Assembly (NCBI GenBank): GCA_036426205.1
Contig: CM071568.1
Location: 227,548,777 to 227,612,776, forward strand
Source: Ascaphus truei
Lineage: Eukaryota; Chordata; Amphibia; Anura; Ascaphidae
DNA: 64,000 bases
Direction of reading: 5' to 3'
Shown here piece after piece: positions 54,750-64,000 of this stretch (position 1 is its first letter; the number at the start of each line of letters is the position of its first letter). The notes under the pieces were generated by a model. That model was given only the letters and a program-made list of their open reading frames with translations, ran no database searches and was not told where the DNA came from. The translations under genes and the position numbers were made by a program.

Positions 54750-56180
54750 CTGTACTAAGAATGGCATACTATAATCAATGGATTTACAATGATACTTTAT
54801 CCTTTTTGATTACAGTTTCTCCAAGACGTCTAGTCTTGTATTTATTACCTAAAATTCATACGGATATGATTAACACACCTGGTAGGCCAATAATCTCTGC
54901 CTCCTCCTCTATTAGTCAACCTATTTCACAATACCTAGATTAGTTTGATTTCCTTTCCAAAATCACAACTTTGGACCTGGGAAACATTCAATATATTCTT
55001 ATAACAATGGACGTAACCAGTTTATATACTAACATCCCTCATCAAGAAGGTATAGACATCATAAAACAATTTCTACAATGAGACCACAAAGAGAGCCCTC
55101 CTGTTGATTTCCTGGTTTTATTGTTGCACTTTATTTTAAACACAAATTATGTTAGTTTTAAGAAACCATATTACTTACAGACTAAGGAAACATCAATGGG
55201 TTCCAGTATGGCACCTTTATATGCAAATCTTTGTATGGAGAATTATGAAACAGCTTTTATTTATACATCTGAATTTGCTAATCATATTCATTCTTTCTAT
55301 CAATAGTTATATAGACAACATTTTCTTCATCTGTACAGGTATCGAAAATAAAATGCTGGGATTTTATCTTTATCTTAATTTTAATCCACAGGAATCCTCT
55401 ATCCATTTTACCACATCGTGGAGTAAACAACAAATAGCTTTACTGGATATACTTATTAAGGTAAAAAATGGGAAATTGATCAGTACCCTGTACAGAAAAC
55501 CCACCGACAAAAATACCTTATTACATGCTGATTGTTCTCAGCCACAGGATATTTTTAAATCACTTCCCAAATCTTTAATGACACGTGCATCGAAAATAGT
55601 TGACCAAACAGAAAACCTTTACTCTATATTCACAGGTACTTGAAGTCGTTTTATAGAAAGAGGATATAATCTTGTAGCTTTGGCAGATATTAAATCTAAC
55701 ATTGCAATTAATGCCCCCAAAAGGGCTAATGATAAAACTAAGGGACCTATTTTTGTATCAACTTAATCTACAGCTAGCAGATTTCTTAATGAAAAAATAA
55801 AACAACATTAGCATTTTTTGGCTAATAATGCAGTGTTGGGAAATTGGTGTCCAAAACCACAAAAGATGGCATACAAAAGAGGTCGCAACATATCAGAGTT
55901 TCTGGTCAAAGCACATAATCCTAATTATTACACTACCAATAGTGGATTTTTCAAACCGAACCCTGGTTGTTACAGATGTGGCAGCTGGTCGATCTGTTAC
56001 AATATAACGATGGGTTCTTCCTTCAAACATGCTCATAATCAGATTGATATCAAACAATGTATCACTTGCATTTCCGCACATGTTGTTGATACAATAAAAT
56101 GTCCTTGTGGGATTCTTTATATTGGTAAAACTATTTGTGAATTCCAAATTCCTTTTATTAAGCATAAAAGTAAGATTTAA
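54750..56180 (+). pseudogene. Penelope-like RT/GIY-YIG, copy 2, decayed
   Basis: Blocks in order and in several frames: LYLLPKIHTDMINTPGRPII, motif A MDVTSLYTNIPHQEG, motif B ETSMGSSMAPLYANLCM, motif C YIDNIFFI, LLDILIKVKNGKLIS, then the C-terminal NPGCYRCGSWSIC Cys pattern and GIY-YIG (DTIKCPCGILYIGKT). Motif C has lost its second Asp (YIDN). A TAG follows QYLD at about 54941, a TGA follows KQFLQ at about 55080, and there are several frameshifts. It belongs to a different PLE lineage from copy 1, with little identity outside motifs. Confidence 0.9.
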
Positions 56181-56910
56181 AAAAGGTACAGAATTAACTG
56201 TATTAATACAACATTGCAAGACACATGGTCACATGGTATCACAGCCACAGCTAATGGGGATTGAACAGATCCACCGGTGGCATGGATAGAAGCACCTTAC
56301 TATTAAGAGCAGAAGCCAAGTGAATTTTTTAATTGAATACTCTAACCCCCCCCACCCCCCCCAAATATGGCTAAAATTATGTATTGAACACATAGTATGC
56401 AATCTTTATTTTGCTTTTATGTATTATACTTTTCTGATATGTATAGGTTTGTTGGCCGTGGATTGCTCACACCTGCAAAACAAAACAATCTAATTATTTA
56501 TTTTTCTTCTGCCCTATCTGGTATGTACATTATTTAGTCGGTTTATGTTATTATTTTGTTAATATTGCTGTATGTTGTTGTATATTCACTTTCATGCCAT
56601 CACCATCCTCCTGGTATTATTTGTATGCACCGATCTGGGTGTCTAGATATCATTATTCCCTTGTTGTCCTTTGCTTTTTGCTAAGGATTACTTTCCCCAT
56701 GGAGGAGGGATTGGACTCACTGCTTTCTACTAATCATGACGGAGCATGTGTCATGTATCATGACGTCAACGTGATGAAGCAGATTACATTGACCCGCGAT
56801 GACGTCAAGAAGACGTCACTGGCCCAGCTGCTGCGATCTTTGAAAATATGCATGGCATGGGAAGGATATTCTTTAGTGGGTATTTAAGGGGCTTCGGGTG
56901 TATTTGTCTC

Positions 56911-56953
56911 CCCAAGCCCTGACGATGATCCCAGCTGGGACCGAAACTCGTTT
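56911..56953 (+). ncRNA. Hammerhead-like motif at the PLE copy 2 3' side
   Basis: CTGACGA (56919-56925) and GAAAC (56943-56947) flank a strong stem II (TCCCAG/CTGGGA). GTT follows a minimal stem III. Stem I flanks do not pair, so it is degenerate or a divergent form. A TATTTAA box at 56881-56887 lies about 30 nt upstream, the same spacing as at the other two sites. Confidence 0.45.
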
Positions 56954-56989
56954 GATTATATGTTAACTCAATAAATGCTTTTTCTTTAT

Positions 56990-57938
56990 TTCTGGAGTGC
57001 CCTGCCTTTTTATCTTGCCCATACTTAATACAACACATATAAAGTTTAATGGACTATATGACAAATGGAAAAATACTGTAATGGATCTTTGACGGTGTAG
57101 ATCCATTGGTTATAATTACAGTATAGCAAAAATTGTTGATATGGAGGGATTCTAGAATATAATTTACGTGTGACCGCAAGATTGGTTGCAAGAGAAGCCT
57201 GGGGATTGCATCAATATAGATGAGATTGCCCTGGTAACCCTGGAATCTTGAAGAAAACACTACAGATGGCTGGCACCTTCTGGAACCCTCAAGGCAGACT
57301 ATAAATAGGTGTGACTATGAGTTTTTTTAACTTCTTCTGTTATTACAAACATAAGAGCTAGTTATTACCGAAGGTGCTGCTGTACATTCCTCCAATCCCC
57401 ATGGAGTACTGATACTGATTTAGGAGGTAGTGTACTGGGAGGTTCAGCATATAACATTGGACAACAGCGGCGGTCAGGACTAATTAAGGCTCAGATTTGG
57501 TGTAGGTTGAATGACCTTTGAAGACAGGATTGAACGTATTCTAAACCTTTTGCCAGCTTTGCAATAGACTTTATCTATGCACTGTTCCACTAATGCTCTG
57601 GGGTTCTGTGTAAGTAATATGCCTGTGGTCCTTAGTGAAACTCACTACTCAGGCTAGGTAAACTGTTCCATATGCTGTTTTATAATAAAGATGGCCATTT
57701 TTATTACAAAGTTGTCCTTGTATGCCTCTAGAGGTAGAAGCAGCCTGCAAGTAGCTGTGTGGAGATAACCAGAAGTATGGAAATACATTATTCAGCTTGT
57801 TACCTATGACTCCCACTTACCCACACTGAAGGTAAAGTCCAATTACAGTGCCTTTAAATGTCTGTGTGTAGAAAAGTGGACACAGTGAAAATATTCATCA
57901 AACTATAGTGTACATATTCAGGTACAGTAGCTACTCAC
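56990..57938. other. No gene seen
   Basis: Intronic sequence just downstream of host-gene exon A. No recognisable element. A GTAAGTGG site (minus, about 57824) has no supported exon. Confidence 0.5.
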
Positions 57939-58078
57939 TTGTTGATATGTTATTTGGACAGTTTGTGTATCTTCATCATATTCTTCATCCTCATTAATAT
58001 CTTCATCACTATCTTCAGAACAAGAGTCAAAGCCATCCTCATAATACTCATCTGCTACAAGTGGGTCTTCTGGAATCT
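57939..58078 (-). CDS. Host gene exon A (acidic)
   Basis: 140 nt on the minus strand. The acceptor is GGTGTTGTTTCTGTTTAAG and the donor GTGAGT. The two first bases (AG) complete a Lys codon with the last base of exon Z; 46 codons then follow, including DEYYEDGFDSCSEDSDED and EEYDEDTQTVQITYQQ, ending in phase 0. The frame has an in-frame TAA just upstream of the acceptor, so it begins here. The very acidic, Ser-rich make-up suggests a disordered linker or phospho-acceptor region. The AAG acceptor is less common than CAG/TAG. Family unknown. Confidence 0.82.
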
Positions 58079-58589
58079 CTTAAACAGAAACAACACCAAT
58101 ACTTATTATAACCATCACTGTACCTAATGGCAGATACTTTTACAGTATGTGACGTGGCATGGAATGACCAGGCTACAGACACTAAACTAGAAAATGCCCC
58201 ATCAATGCAAAAAATAAATACAAATATTGGTGTAAAGCTGATTAAAAGCATTTTTACATTTCAAAAGCAACAGCCGACCTTATATTTAATTAATTAGACA
58301 AAATATACTTTTTTTTAATTTATTTTTTAATCCAGCATCTAGGGCCTTATTCTATATACGATGAAGCGGACGGTCAAGCCATTGATGTCCATGGGGATGA
58401 TCCAAATGGCTGCTTTGGTGTATAAAGAAGAAGGCCATTAGTTGAAATTCTAATTATGTTGAATGGATGAAGCATCATTTTTATAAATCCAGTGAGGTTT
58501 CTGTCAGGTAAATCAGCGTATATTTAACGGTGGAGCTTAATCAGCCAATACCCATCTCTGATAGCCATATAGATGTACAGTAGCCAGAC

Positions 58590-58935
58590 TCCCATTTGCT
58601 CGAATAGTGAAACATTAGTGAAGAAAAGCACTACTAAAAAGGGTGAAATGAGGAACTGTTCACACCAAGAGAGCGAATGTTCGTGCTTGATTTATTAGAG
58701 ATTATCCTCAAGGAGAACTTCTTCCTCTTTGAGAACACATTCTATGTCCAGACTCAAGGTACGGCTATGGGCTCAAATGTCGCACCCACATACGCCAACA
58801 TCTACATGAAACAATTTGAAGATGACCATGTACTGTATTACACCATCCGCTATTCATGGCTCATGTGGTTCACTATATCGACGATATTTTTCTGATTTGG
58901 GAGGGTGTCAAGGATGACCTAAAGACTTTTAAGTA
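58590..58935 (+). pseudogene. Penelope-like RT fragment (motifs B and C)
   Basis: LLEIILKENFFLFENTFYVQ, motif B GTAMGSNVAPTYANIY and, after a frameshift, HYIDDIFLIWEGVKDDLKTF with an intact YIDD. It stops where an LTR fragment begins at about 58937. Confidence 0.85.
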
Positions 58936-58936
58936 A

Positions 58937-59091
58937 GTTAGCCCTTACAAAGGGATAGGGGTTTGTTAATTTGTTGTTTTTGTATGTTTTGCCTGGATAA
59001 AGGAACAGGCTCAATATAGCCAAGATATAATTTCACCCTAAAACAGTCTCCATTTGCATACCTCTGCACACATTTCTTACAAAATCCTATA
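58937..59091 (+). mobile_element. LTR fragment, same family as 21197-21815
   Basis: Ends GTCTCCATTTGCATACCTCTGCACACATTTCTTACA, the family's 3' end, with CAATATA in place of the AATAAA signal. The 5' part is missing and no target duplication is evident. It separates PLE sequence of opposite orientations. Confidence 0.7.
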
Positions 59092-59222
59092 GCTAGATGC
59101 GTCAGACAATTGTCTAATTATTTCATTCCTATAATCTACTTTATCCATAATCACTATTGCGCCCCCTTTGTCAGCAGGTTTAATGACAATATTGGGATCC
59201 GCCTCAAGTTCTTTAATAACAT

Positions 59223-60240
59223 TGTAGACGGACGTTCACAGAGGTACACAATTGGAGACTTTATAAGGTGAAATTACAACGAGGCTTTATTGTGCCTTTT
59301 CCTTAACATTAGGAAACCATCCAAACAAGGGGGAAACAAAGCTTCTATTCACTTGGGAGTGGTTCTAGTGAAATTCTATGCAAGTCACAACTCCCTTAGT
59401 TAAGCATGTCTCGCAGCCCCAAAACATATAGCATGAAATAAGCAGATATACACTGGCGACACACTTTATTCGAGCTTGGCTAGTCCCACGAATTCGGGTA
59501 TACCCGGGTGTATTGAGGTTTGTGACTGTTTTCTGCCCGAGTGCATTGAGTTATTTTCCAAGCAGGGATTGAAGCATTTTATTCCCGCTGGCTGCAATAC
59601 TGCACAGTATATATATATATACTGCATTACAATACATGAATTTATGCCATCTGGTAGACACGCGAAGCATTGCAGCCTATTAAATCCTAATCATTATCAT
59701 TTAACAGATCAGCCGCCCATCAGCCAGGCATGAACCCAGGCTGGGAAGGCAAAGGCAACGGGGCTTGTCAGAGGTGAGGAGTGGCGCATTCCAGGTATCT
59801 GCCAGGTTCATACTGGGTATTTGCTCGAATAAAGTGTGTCGGTGCAGTAAGAAGTCTCTTAAGAATGAAAGTCTTATCCGTTTCTTGGAGGGAAAATCTT
59901 CTCAGTTCCTGGTTCAGCTCCCTTCCCTCAGGGTGTGTCAGCATTCAGGTTAAGAAGTTTTCCCTGTGTCTTGAAATCAGCTATGCTGTGTCTTCTGGCA
60001 GAGTTCAAGACAGGTCAGCTCCAGAGATCTGTGTTCTCTTGGTCAGTCTCTCCTGGGAGACTCAAGAACCTCTGCTCTGTCTCCAAAGGTCAGCTCACAT
60101 GTGAGCTAAGGAGTCACTTCCTGTCTCAACAGACAGGCTTTTGTAAGCAATCTAAATCAGACAGGTGGTGTTTATTAATTAACCACCACACTGCTAGATT
60201 AAAGGCACATTACTTGAACAGGGATTACTCCCCTGTTACA
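59223..60240 (-). mobile_element. Solo LTR with AACAT TSD, inside a PLE
   Basis: On the minus strand it starts TGTAACAGGGGAG and ends GTCCGTCTACA, flanked by AACAT at 59218-59222 and 60241-60245. AATAAA lies near the 3' end. Its 3' end resembles the LTR at 21197-21815 (TTTCACCTTA...GTCTCCA). About 397 bp of its length is a nested MITE, so the LTR proper is about 620 bp, the same as that copy. Confidence 0.9.
59451..59847. mobile_element. TIR element, CACTGGCGACAC family, copy 2
   Basis: Flanked by TA (59449-59450 and 59848-59849). CACTGGCGACACACTTTATTCGAG and the reverse complement of the right end (CTGCACCGACACACTTTATTCGAG) are inverted. Related to 39861-40220. Inserted into the LTR, making a third nesting level. 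Confidence 0.85.
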
Positions 60241-60454
60241 AACATCTTTATCTATTTTGGAAAAATTGGTATGTCTATGTGGTACAGACAATTTTTTTAG
60301 ATCATTTATGTATTTTTGCACCAAACTTATGTACGCCTCTATAACATGGTTGGTCAGTGGAGGATTACATTTGCTTCTATTCTTACAGTCCTCGGTCAGT
60401 AAATGAAAGGGAGTATCACCCTCTATGTTAAGGTTAGGTGGTGAAGGTAAGAAG

Positions 60455-60568
60455 GTAAGGACGTCACACGCGCGTCGTACTAAGCGAAGGGAAGGAGGGG
60501 GCACGAGCACAGGGGGACACTAGGCAGGGGGGCACAGGAGCAAAAGTGTGCACACCCCTATTCTATCC
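60455..60568. mobile_element. hAT-like MITE, right end only
   Basis: Ends AAGTGTGCACACCCCTA, the reverse complement of the family terminus TAGGGGTGTGCACA, preceded by CACAGGGGGACAC and GGGGGGCACAGGAGC. The left part is missing. It lies between PLE fragments of opposite orientation. Confidence 0.6.
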
Positions 60569-60573
60569 CATTC

Positions 60574-61221
60574 ATGTCGACCTTTAGCACATTGAGCAGG
60601 TACATTAAGAATATAATCCTGTGCCATTGGCATCTGTTAGGGACAGACCCGCTATTAGCTCCTGTGTTGGCCCGCAAACCACTCTTCTCATATAAACGTG
60701 GCAGGAACCTGCATGACCAACTGATCTGGGCAGACATAGGAGGGATGACTCTTAGACAATCTTTCCTGGGGGCCCCTAAACTAGGATGCTATAAGTGCTA
60801 CGGTTGTAGCCAATGCGATAGTTTACAAGAGGGTAACTTGTTTTCCCCTCCACACACAGGACATAAATTCACCATAATTTTTTTGACACGTTTCTATAAA
60901 AATGTGGTTTATTTGATTAAGTGCCCATGTGGGTTGGGACATGTGGGTCAGACCAGGCTATATGTGAAGGATAGGATCCGACAACACAAGGCCGCAATTC
61001 ACAGATGTGATCTAGAGGTTCCAGTGGCACAACACTTCATACACGAAGGACACACCGCTAGTCAATTGCGGTTTTAGGTTATCGATGGTGTGGTGAAGAG
61101 CCACCGTGGCAGAAATATCAACTGGTTACTGCTGCAAAAAGATTCTCAGTGGATCAAACGTCTTGGCACCATGCTTCCAGAGGGCATCAATAAAGAGCTC
61201 GACTTGAGTCGTTACTTCTAA
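60574..61221 (+). pseudogene. Penelope-like C-terminal region with GIY-YIG
   Basis: KPLFSYKRGRNLHDQL, Cys pattern GCYKCYGCSQC, then GIY-YIG: VVYLIKCPCGLGHVGQT, RIRQHKAAI, PVAQHFIHEGHT. A TAG at 61075-61077 breaks the frame, but it continues to SQWIKRLGTMLPEGINKELD and ends at TAA 61219-61221, the normal PLE end. The endonuclease has GHVGQT where YIG is usual. Confidence 0.88.
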
Positions 61222-62100
61222 GTTGGATGCAGTTGGGCCGTATATATAAAATGTCAGTGATGTCAGACGTGACGGGACAATGGCCATGTAAGAAGGCACA
61301 TACTGCATAAACCTGTATGATATTTTCTGCTTACTTTTTTCCACAGACCTCACCGACCACCAAGTTGACATGGTTGCCCATCAGCCTGAAGTATGTGACC
61401 CTCATTCGGTCAGGTCACCCTGATCAGCTTGTGTTGTGATCAGCCCATCGCGGATAATGTCTCGACCCACCTCTATTCCAAACCCCTTCAGACCATCCCT
61501 TACATCTGGGATGTGGCAATTTGCAGTATGGAATTAGTACCCCTTGTTTTTGATGGTGCTTTGATGGTTAGGGTGAGCTCCTTATTATTGGTTCATTATA
61601 TCTATTAGTGTAACACTTGTCTCATCAATGTTCAATGGTCAGCTAAATTATATTTAAGGATTATGCATTTATCCTTTTCTCCCATATGGTTATTGCTGTC
61701 TGGGTGAGCTTTTCTTTGTGTACCTTCTAGTTGGTATTGCTGTGTGTTATAACTGCCTATCTCTTTGTGTTTTACATAACCTACATGCCTTTGATCTGGG
61801 GAGAGAACACTGAGAGGACGTCCATATCTGAATTCCTGCGACCTCGTCCGTTGACTAGACTGACGCCGTGGGGTCTCCATGGTGATGTGGACGCTCTGCA
61901 GCTTTCAATGGATGGATGCGCAGGCGCTGATTGGAGATGCTGAGAGGTCCTGACAACCATTCAGGAACGCTTCCGGGTTTTGCGTCACATATTGTGTGAT
62001 CATCCAATCACCATCAGCCAGCATGTCATCCGCCCACAGATGACGTCAGCGCCACAGCATATTTCTAGGAATCCTGACTGCAGTTCAAGCAGCAGTTCAA
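61222..62100 (+). other. PLE 3' non-coding region
   Basis: Follows the PLE frame without a break and contains TGACGTCA-type CRE sites (for example GATGACGTCAGCG at 62040) and CCAATCA boxes, like the region at 56.7-56.9 kb. A minus-strand frame 61632-61880 starts with a good Kozak context (CACCATGG) but has no domain and lies in this PLE tail, so it is not called. Confidence 0.5.
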
Positions 62101-62264
62101 GCAATATCCTACATGTTTTTTTTTTTAATAAATCAGTTCTGTACTATGAGAAAATACTTGTAGCATTAAAAAAAAATCTTTAAAAAACATTTGTAATGTT
62201 TCTAATGTAGGAAGCATTTCCAAAGTGACAGCCCCTTCCCCTTCTGACAGGCTCTGACTCTTGA

Positions 62265-62352
62265 GACCCGCCCCCTCTCTAGCAGTGCACCAATTGTATC
62301 TAGTAACTGCCCAGTCAAACATATTCCAGGACTACATTGCCCAGAATGCTGT
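62265..62352. promoter_or_regulatory. GC box and ZNF143/Staf-like site
   Basis: CCCGCCCCC (62267-62275) and ACTACATTGCCCAGAATGC (62331-62349), which fits the ZNF143 consensus ACTACAATTCCCAGCATGC closely. This site is frequent in vertebrate promoters but also in repeats. It lies inside the intron between exons Z and A, so it would serve an alternative start, a plus-strand transcript or nothing. Confidence 0.3.
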
Positions 62353-62765
62353 GTAAGAACAGAATTAAATAACCAGGAGCAAGCGATTGATTACAGGAGA
62401 ACGGATCGATCTGCAGCTTAGCTAATCACTTGTCAGTGTGCAGATTGTATTGATGCACATATTGAATAGAAAAAAAACATATATATATATATTTTTTAAA
62501 CGGCAGCTTGAACTGCAGCTTTCACCTCGGCATCCCCTCCACAGCAGATTCAGGGCAGGCGAGCAGCAGAGATCCAGCATCATTATCTGCTACAGACGTA
62601 ATCTTTTCCATTACTATTTGTTGATTATCAGCCCACTCGCTGGTATGTACTCAACTTGAGCAAGACTTAGCAGGATTCTTACATACTGCTATTGAACTGA
62701 GTTTATTACCAAGTTGGATCTACATACCCTGTTTATTATTGCAGCTATCAGTGTGCTGGACTTAC

Positions 62766-62825
62766 TCTCCAGACCAGGACTTTTATCCACAGTAGTATAT
62801 TTGTGTGTGTTAGGGAGTCTACTGG
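62766..62825 (-). CDS. Host gene exon Z, most upstream exon seen
   Basis: 60 nt on the minus strand with a strong acceptor (CTTCCCTTTGCCCTGTATAG) and donor GTAAGT. Two bases complete a codon from an unseen upstream exon, then 19 codons (RLPNTHKYTTVDKSPGLE), then one base that joins AG of exon A to make Lys. The phase match and both splice sites support it. The preceding exon should end in phase 1 and lie to the right, possibly outside the window. Confidence 0.72.
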
Positions 62826-63423
62826 CTATACAGGGCAAAGGGAAGTAGCATTGCTCAAAGAGAAAAAAATATAGAAAGGCACAAAAGAGCATGTATAAAA
62901 ATGCCTTTATAAGTTTAAAAAATGGCAATGTATATACCTACAAAATTGGACAATATGGTGGTAAATGCAATGTTAGAAAAAAAAAATGAATGAATGGATG
63001 AAAATAAAAACAAAGACTTTGCCTTCTTGCTGTTGCTGCTGCAAATGTGCCAATTGAGGACTGTTCTATTTCACACAGTTAGCAGATCATCTCTGTCAAG
63101 AGTAGATAGATGGTGGATGGGATGCTGGGGACTAGCGTGCGACTCCTTCTGTCCTGGCGTTCGCTGCTTGCAGCTACTGCGGCTGGCTGTTGCTCCTCCG
63201 TGTACCCGGAAATGACATCAGAGTAAGTGTGTGGGTTATTCCTTGTCTCACGGCTTGCAGATTTCGGCAGTTTCAGGCAGGTGTAGATCACCCGAGTGAG
63301 CTGGCACAGCTCCAGAGCAATGCTTGATCTACGGTTCACTGAGTGGTAACCCTCTGTAGGCTCCTCCTCCTACGCGTTTCACCAAAAAACCTCCTGCAGA
63401 GAGCCCAACTGAGACTCCCAGAT
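62826..63423. other. No gene; PLE-like GAAACGCGTAGGAGGAGG at 63361-63385
   Basis: On the minus strand GTGAAACGCGTAGGAGG resembles the 3' half of the PLE hammerhead, but no CUGANGA core precedes it. The frames at 62994-63215 and 63079-63339 have no domain. Confidence 0.4.
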
Positions 63424-63606
63424 TAGATTGTAAGCTCTTCGGAGCAGGGACACCTTTTCCTAAATGTTACTTTTATGTCTGAAGCACTTCTTCCCATTAT
63501 GTGTTATTTTATATTATTTGTTATTTATATGATTGTCATGTATATTACTACTGTGAAGCGCTATGTACATTAATGGCGCTATGTAAATAAAGACATACAT
63601 ACATAC
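63424..63606 (+). mobile_element. L2-type LINE/SINE 3' end
   Basis: AGATTGTAAGCTCTTCGGAGCAGGGACACC, then GAAGCGCTATGTACATTAATGGCGC, TATGTAAATAAAG and an (ACAT)n tail. This is the L2-type 3' end used for target-primed insertion. No upstream LINE coding sequence. Confidence 0.75.
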
Positions 63607-64000
63607 TCCTACAGAGAGGGCACACCTCAAACGCCTTCCCAAAATAATTTGGGGCACTCACCTCTGAATGCCTGAGGACAGCTGCGTCCGGTGTGGTAGA
63701 TGCACCGAAACATAGGAACTATTTTACAATTGAGAGGGGTAGTGGAGCAAATCACAACATTCATGTCCAGAGGCAAGGCCACATGCTGTATAGCACTTTG
63801 CCCCCCACCCTGAAACCGGGGGTACCTTCCCTTGCTCTCCCACTTCTTCCAGATCCCCTGACTCTATGGCCTCACCCCCTTGGGTGATCTGAAGTGTGGT
63901 CCGGCCCAGGCTGGCTGATTTTGACCAGTGGGTCGGACAAGACCACCCTGTGCTGAACAGATGTCTTGTTCCACTCTGGGGGAGACAGAAACAACAGAGG
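63607..64000. other. No gene seen
   Basis: A donor-like GTGAGT at about 63667 (minus) follows an open stretch with no confirmed acceptor. It might belong to an upstream host-gene exon, but I cannot tie its phase to exon Z. The rest is unrecognised. Confidence 0.35.

Larger units (their letters stand above)
59100..60450 (-). pseudogene. Penelope-like N-terminal region, split by an LTR
   Basis: On the minus strand the upstream part (60241-60450) reads TPFHLLTEDCKNRSK, NPPLTNHVIEAY and HRHTNFSKIDKDV. The downstream part (59100-59222) reads IKELEADPNIVIKPADKGG and AIVIMDKVDYRNEIIRQLSD, the conserved segment before the RT domain. The parts are separated by the LTR at 59223-60240. Removing it with one copy of its 5-bp target joins the two in one frame. 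Opposite in orientation to the flanking PLE fragments. Confidence 0.85.

Noticed and set aside
61632..61880. Minus-strand frame starting in a good Kozak context (METPRRQSSQRTRSQEFRYG)
   Set aside because: Lies in the PLE 3' non-coding region, has no domain, and no donor links it to the host exons.
63361..63385. Minus-strand GTGAAACGCGTAGGAGG as a fifth hammerhead
   Set aside because: Only the 3' half matches; the CUGANGA core and stem I partners are absent.
63680..63715. CTGAGGA...CACCGAAACATAGG as a hammerhead
   Set aside because: The core and GAAAC are present, but stem I does not pair and no GUH triplet is in place. Probably coincidence or deep decay.
1..64000. Prokaryotic or phage systems, CRISPR arrays, tRNA and rRNA genes
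   Set aside because: No operons, spaced direct repeats of CRISPR type, or standalone tRNA/rRNA sequences; the only tRNA-like sequences are SINE heads.

Overview
The window looks like a piece of a large, transposon-rich vertebrate genome, most likely a frog or other amphibian. That assignment is an inference from the repeat families: Penelope-like elements (PLEs) with GIY-YIG domains and hammerhead ribozymes, Tc1-like DNA transposons, CORE-SINEs, L2/CR1 LINE remnants, Ty3/Gypsy elements including a Gmr1-like one with integrase before reverse transcriptase, and many TIR-bearing MITEs. There are no prokaryotic features: no operons, no Shine-Dalgarno-led genes, no CRISPR array.

The main non-repeat content is one host protein-coding gene on the minus strand, of which four internal exons can be read: 62766-62825, 57939-58078, 18773-18833 and 18128-18224, in transcript order. 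Each has an acceptor with a pyrimidine tract and a GTAAGT, GTGAGT or GTGAGA donor, each is open in one frame, and the codon phases match at all three junctions. The encoded segment includes a strongly acidic stretch followed by a basic one. I do not recognise the gene. Its introns here are about 4.7 kb, 39.1 kb and 0.55 kb, so most of the window is one repeat-filled intron. The upstream end of the gene lies at or beyond the right edge and the downstream end somewhere left of 18 kb.

Left third (1-19 kb): a broken Tc1 copy, a TIR element with a telomere-like minisatellite and a nested hAT-like MITE, the best preserved PLE (reading frame 6679-8394) with a TATA box and a hammerhead ribozyme motif downstream, a solo LTR with perfect 5-bp target duplications (10923-11889), a CR1/L2 ORF1 remnant, and a decayed Gmr1-like Gypsy element (13.9-16.5 kb). 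Middle (19-52 kb, inside the giant intron): a second Tc1 copy, a dispersed tandem family with a period near 555 bp, an LTR family with several copies, two CORE-SINEs, TAA-flanked MITEs side by side, palindromic MITEs, microsatellites, and an internally deleted Gypsy element with gag and CAGGG target duplications (48600-50410). Right part (52-64 kb): PLE debris dominates. It includes an inverted pair of PLE terminal repeats, a second hammerhead ribozyme with a perfect stem I, a pseudogenised PLE at 54.7-56.2 kb, and PLE fragments in both orientations, one split by an LTR that is itself split by a MITE.

The most noteworthy signals are the unrecognised host gene with the 39-kb intron, the TATA-plus-hammerhead module repeated at three PLE ends, and the datable nested insertions. 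Almost every other reading frame is non-coding or transposon-derived.
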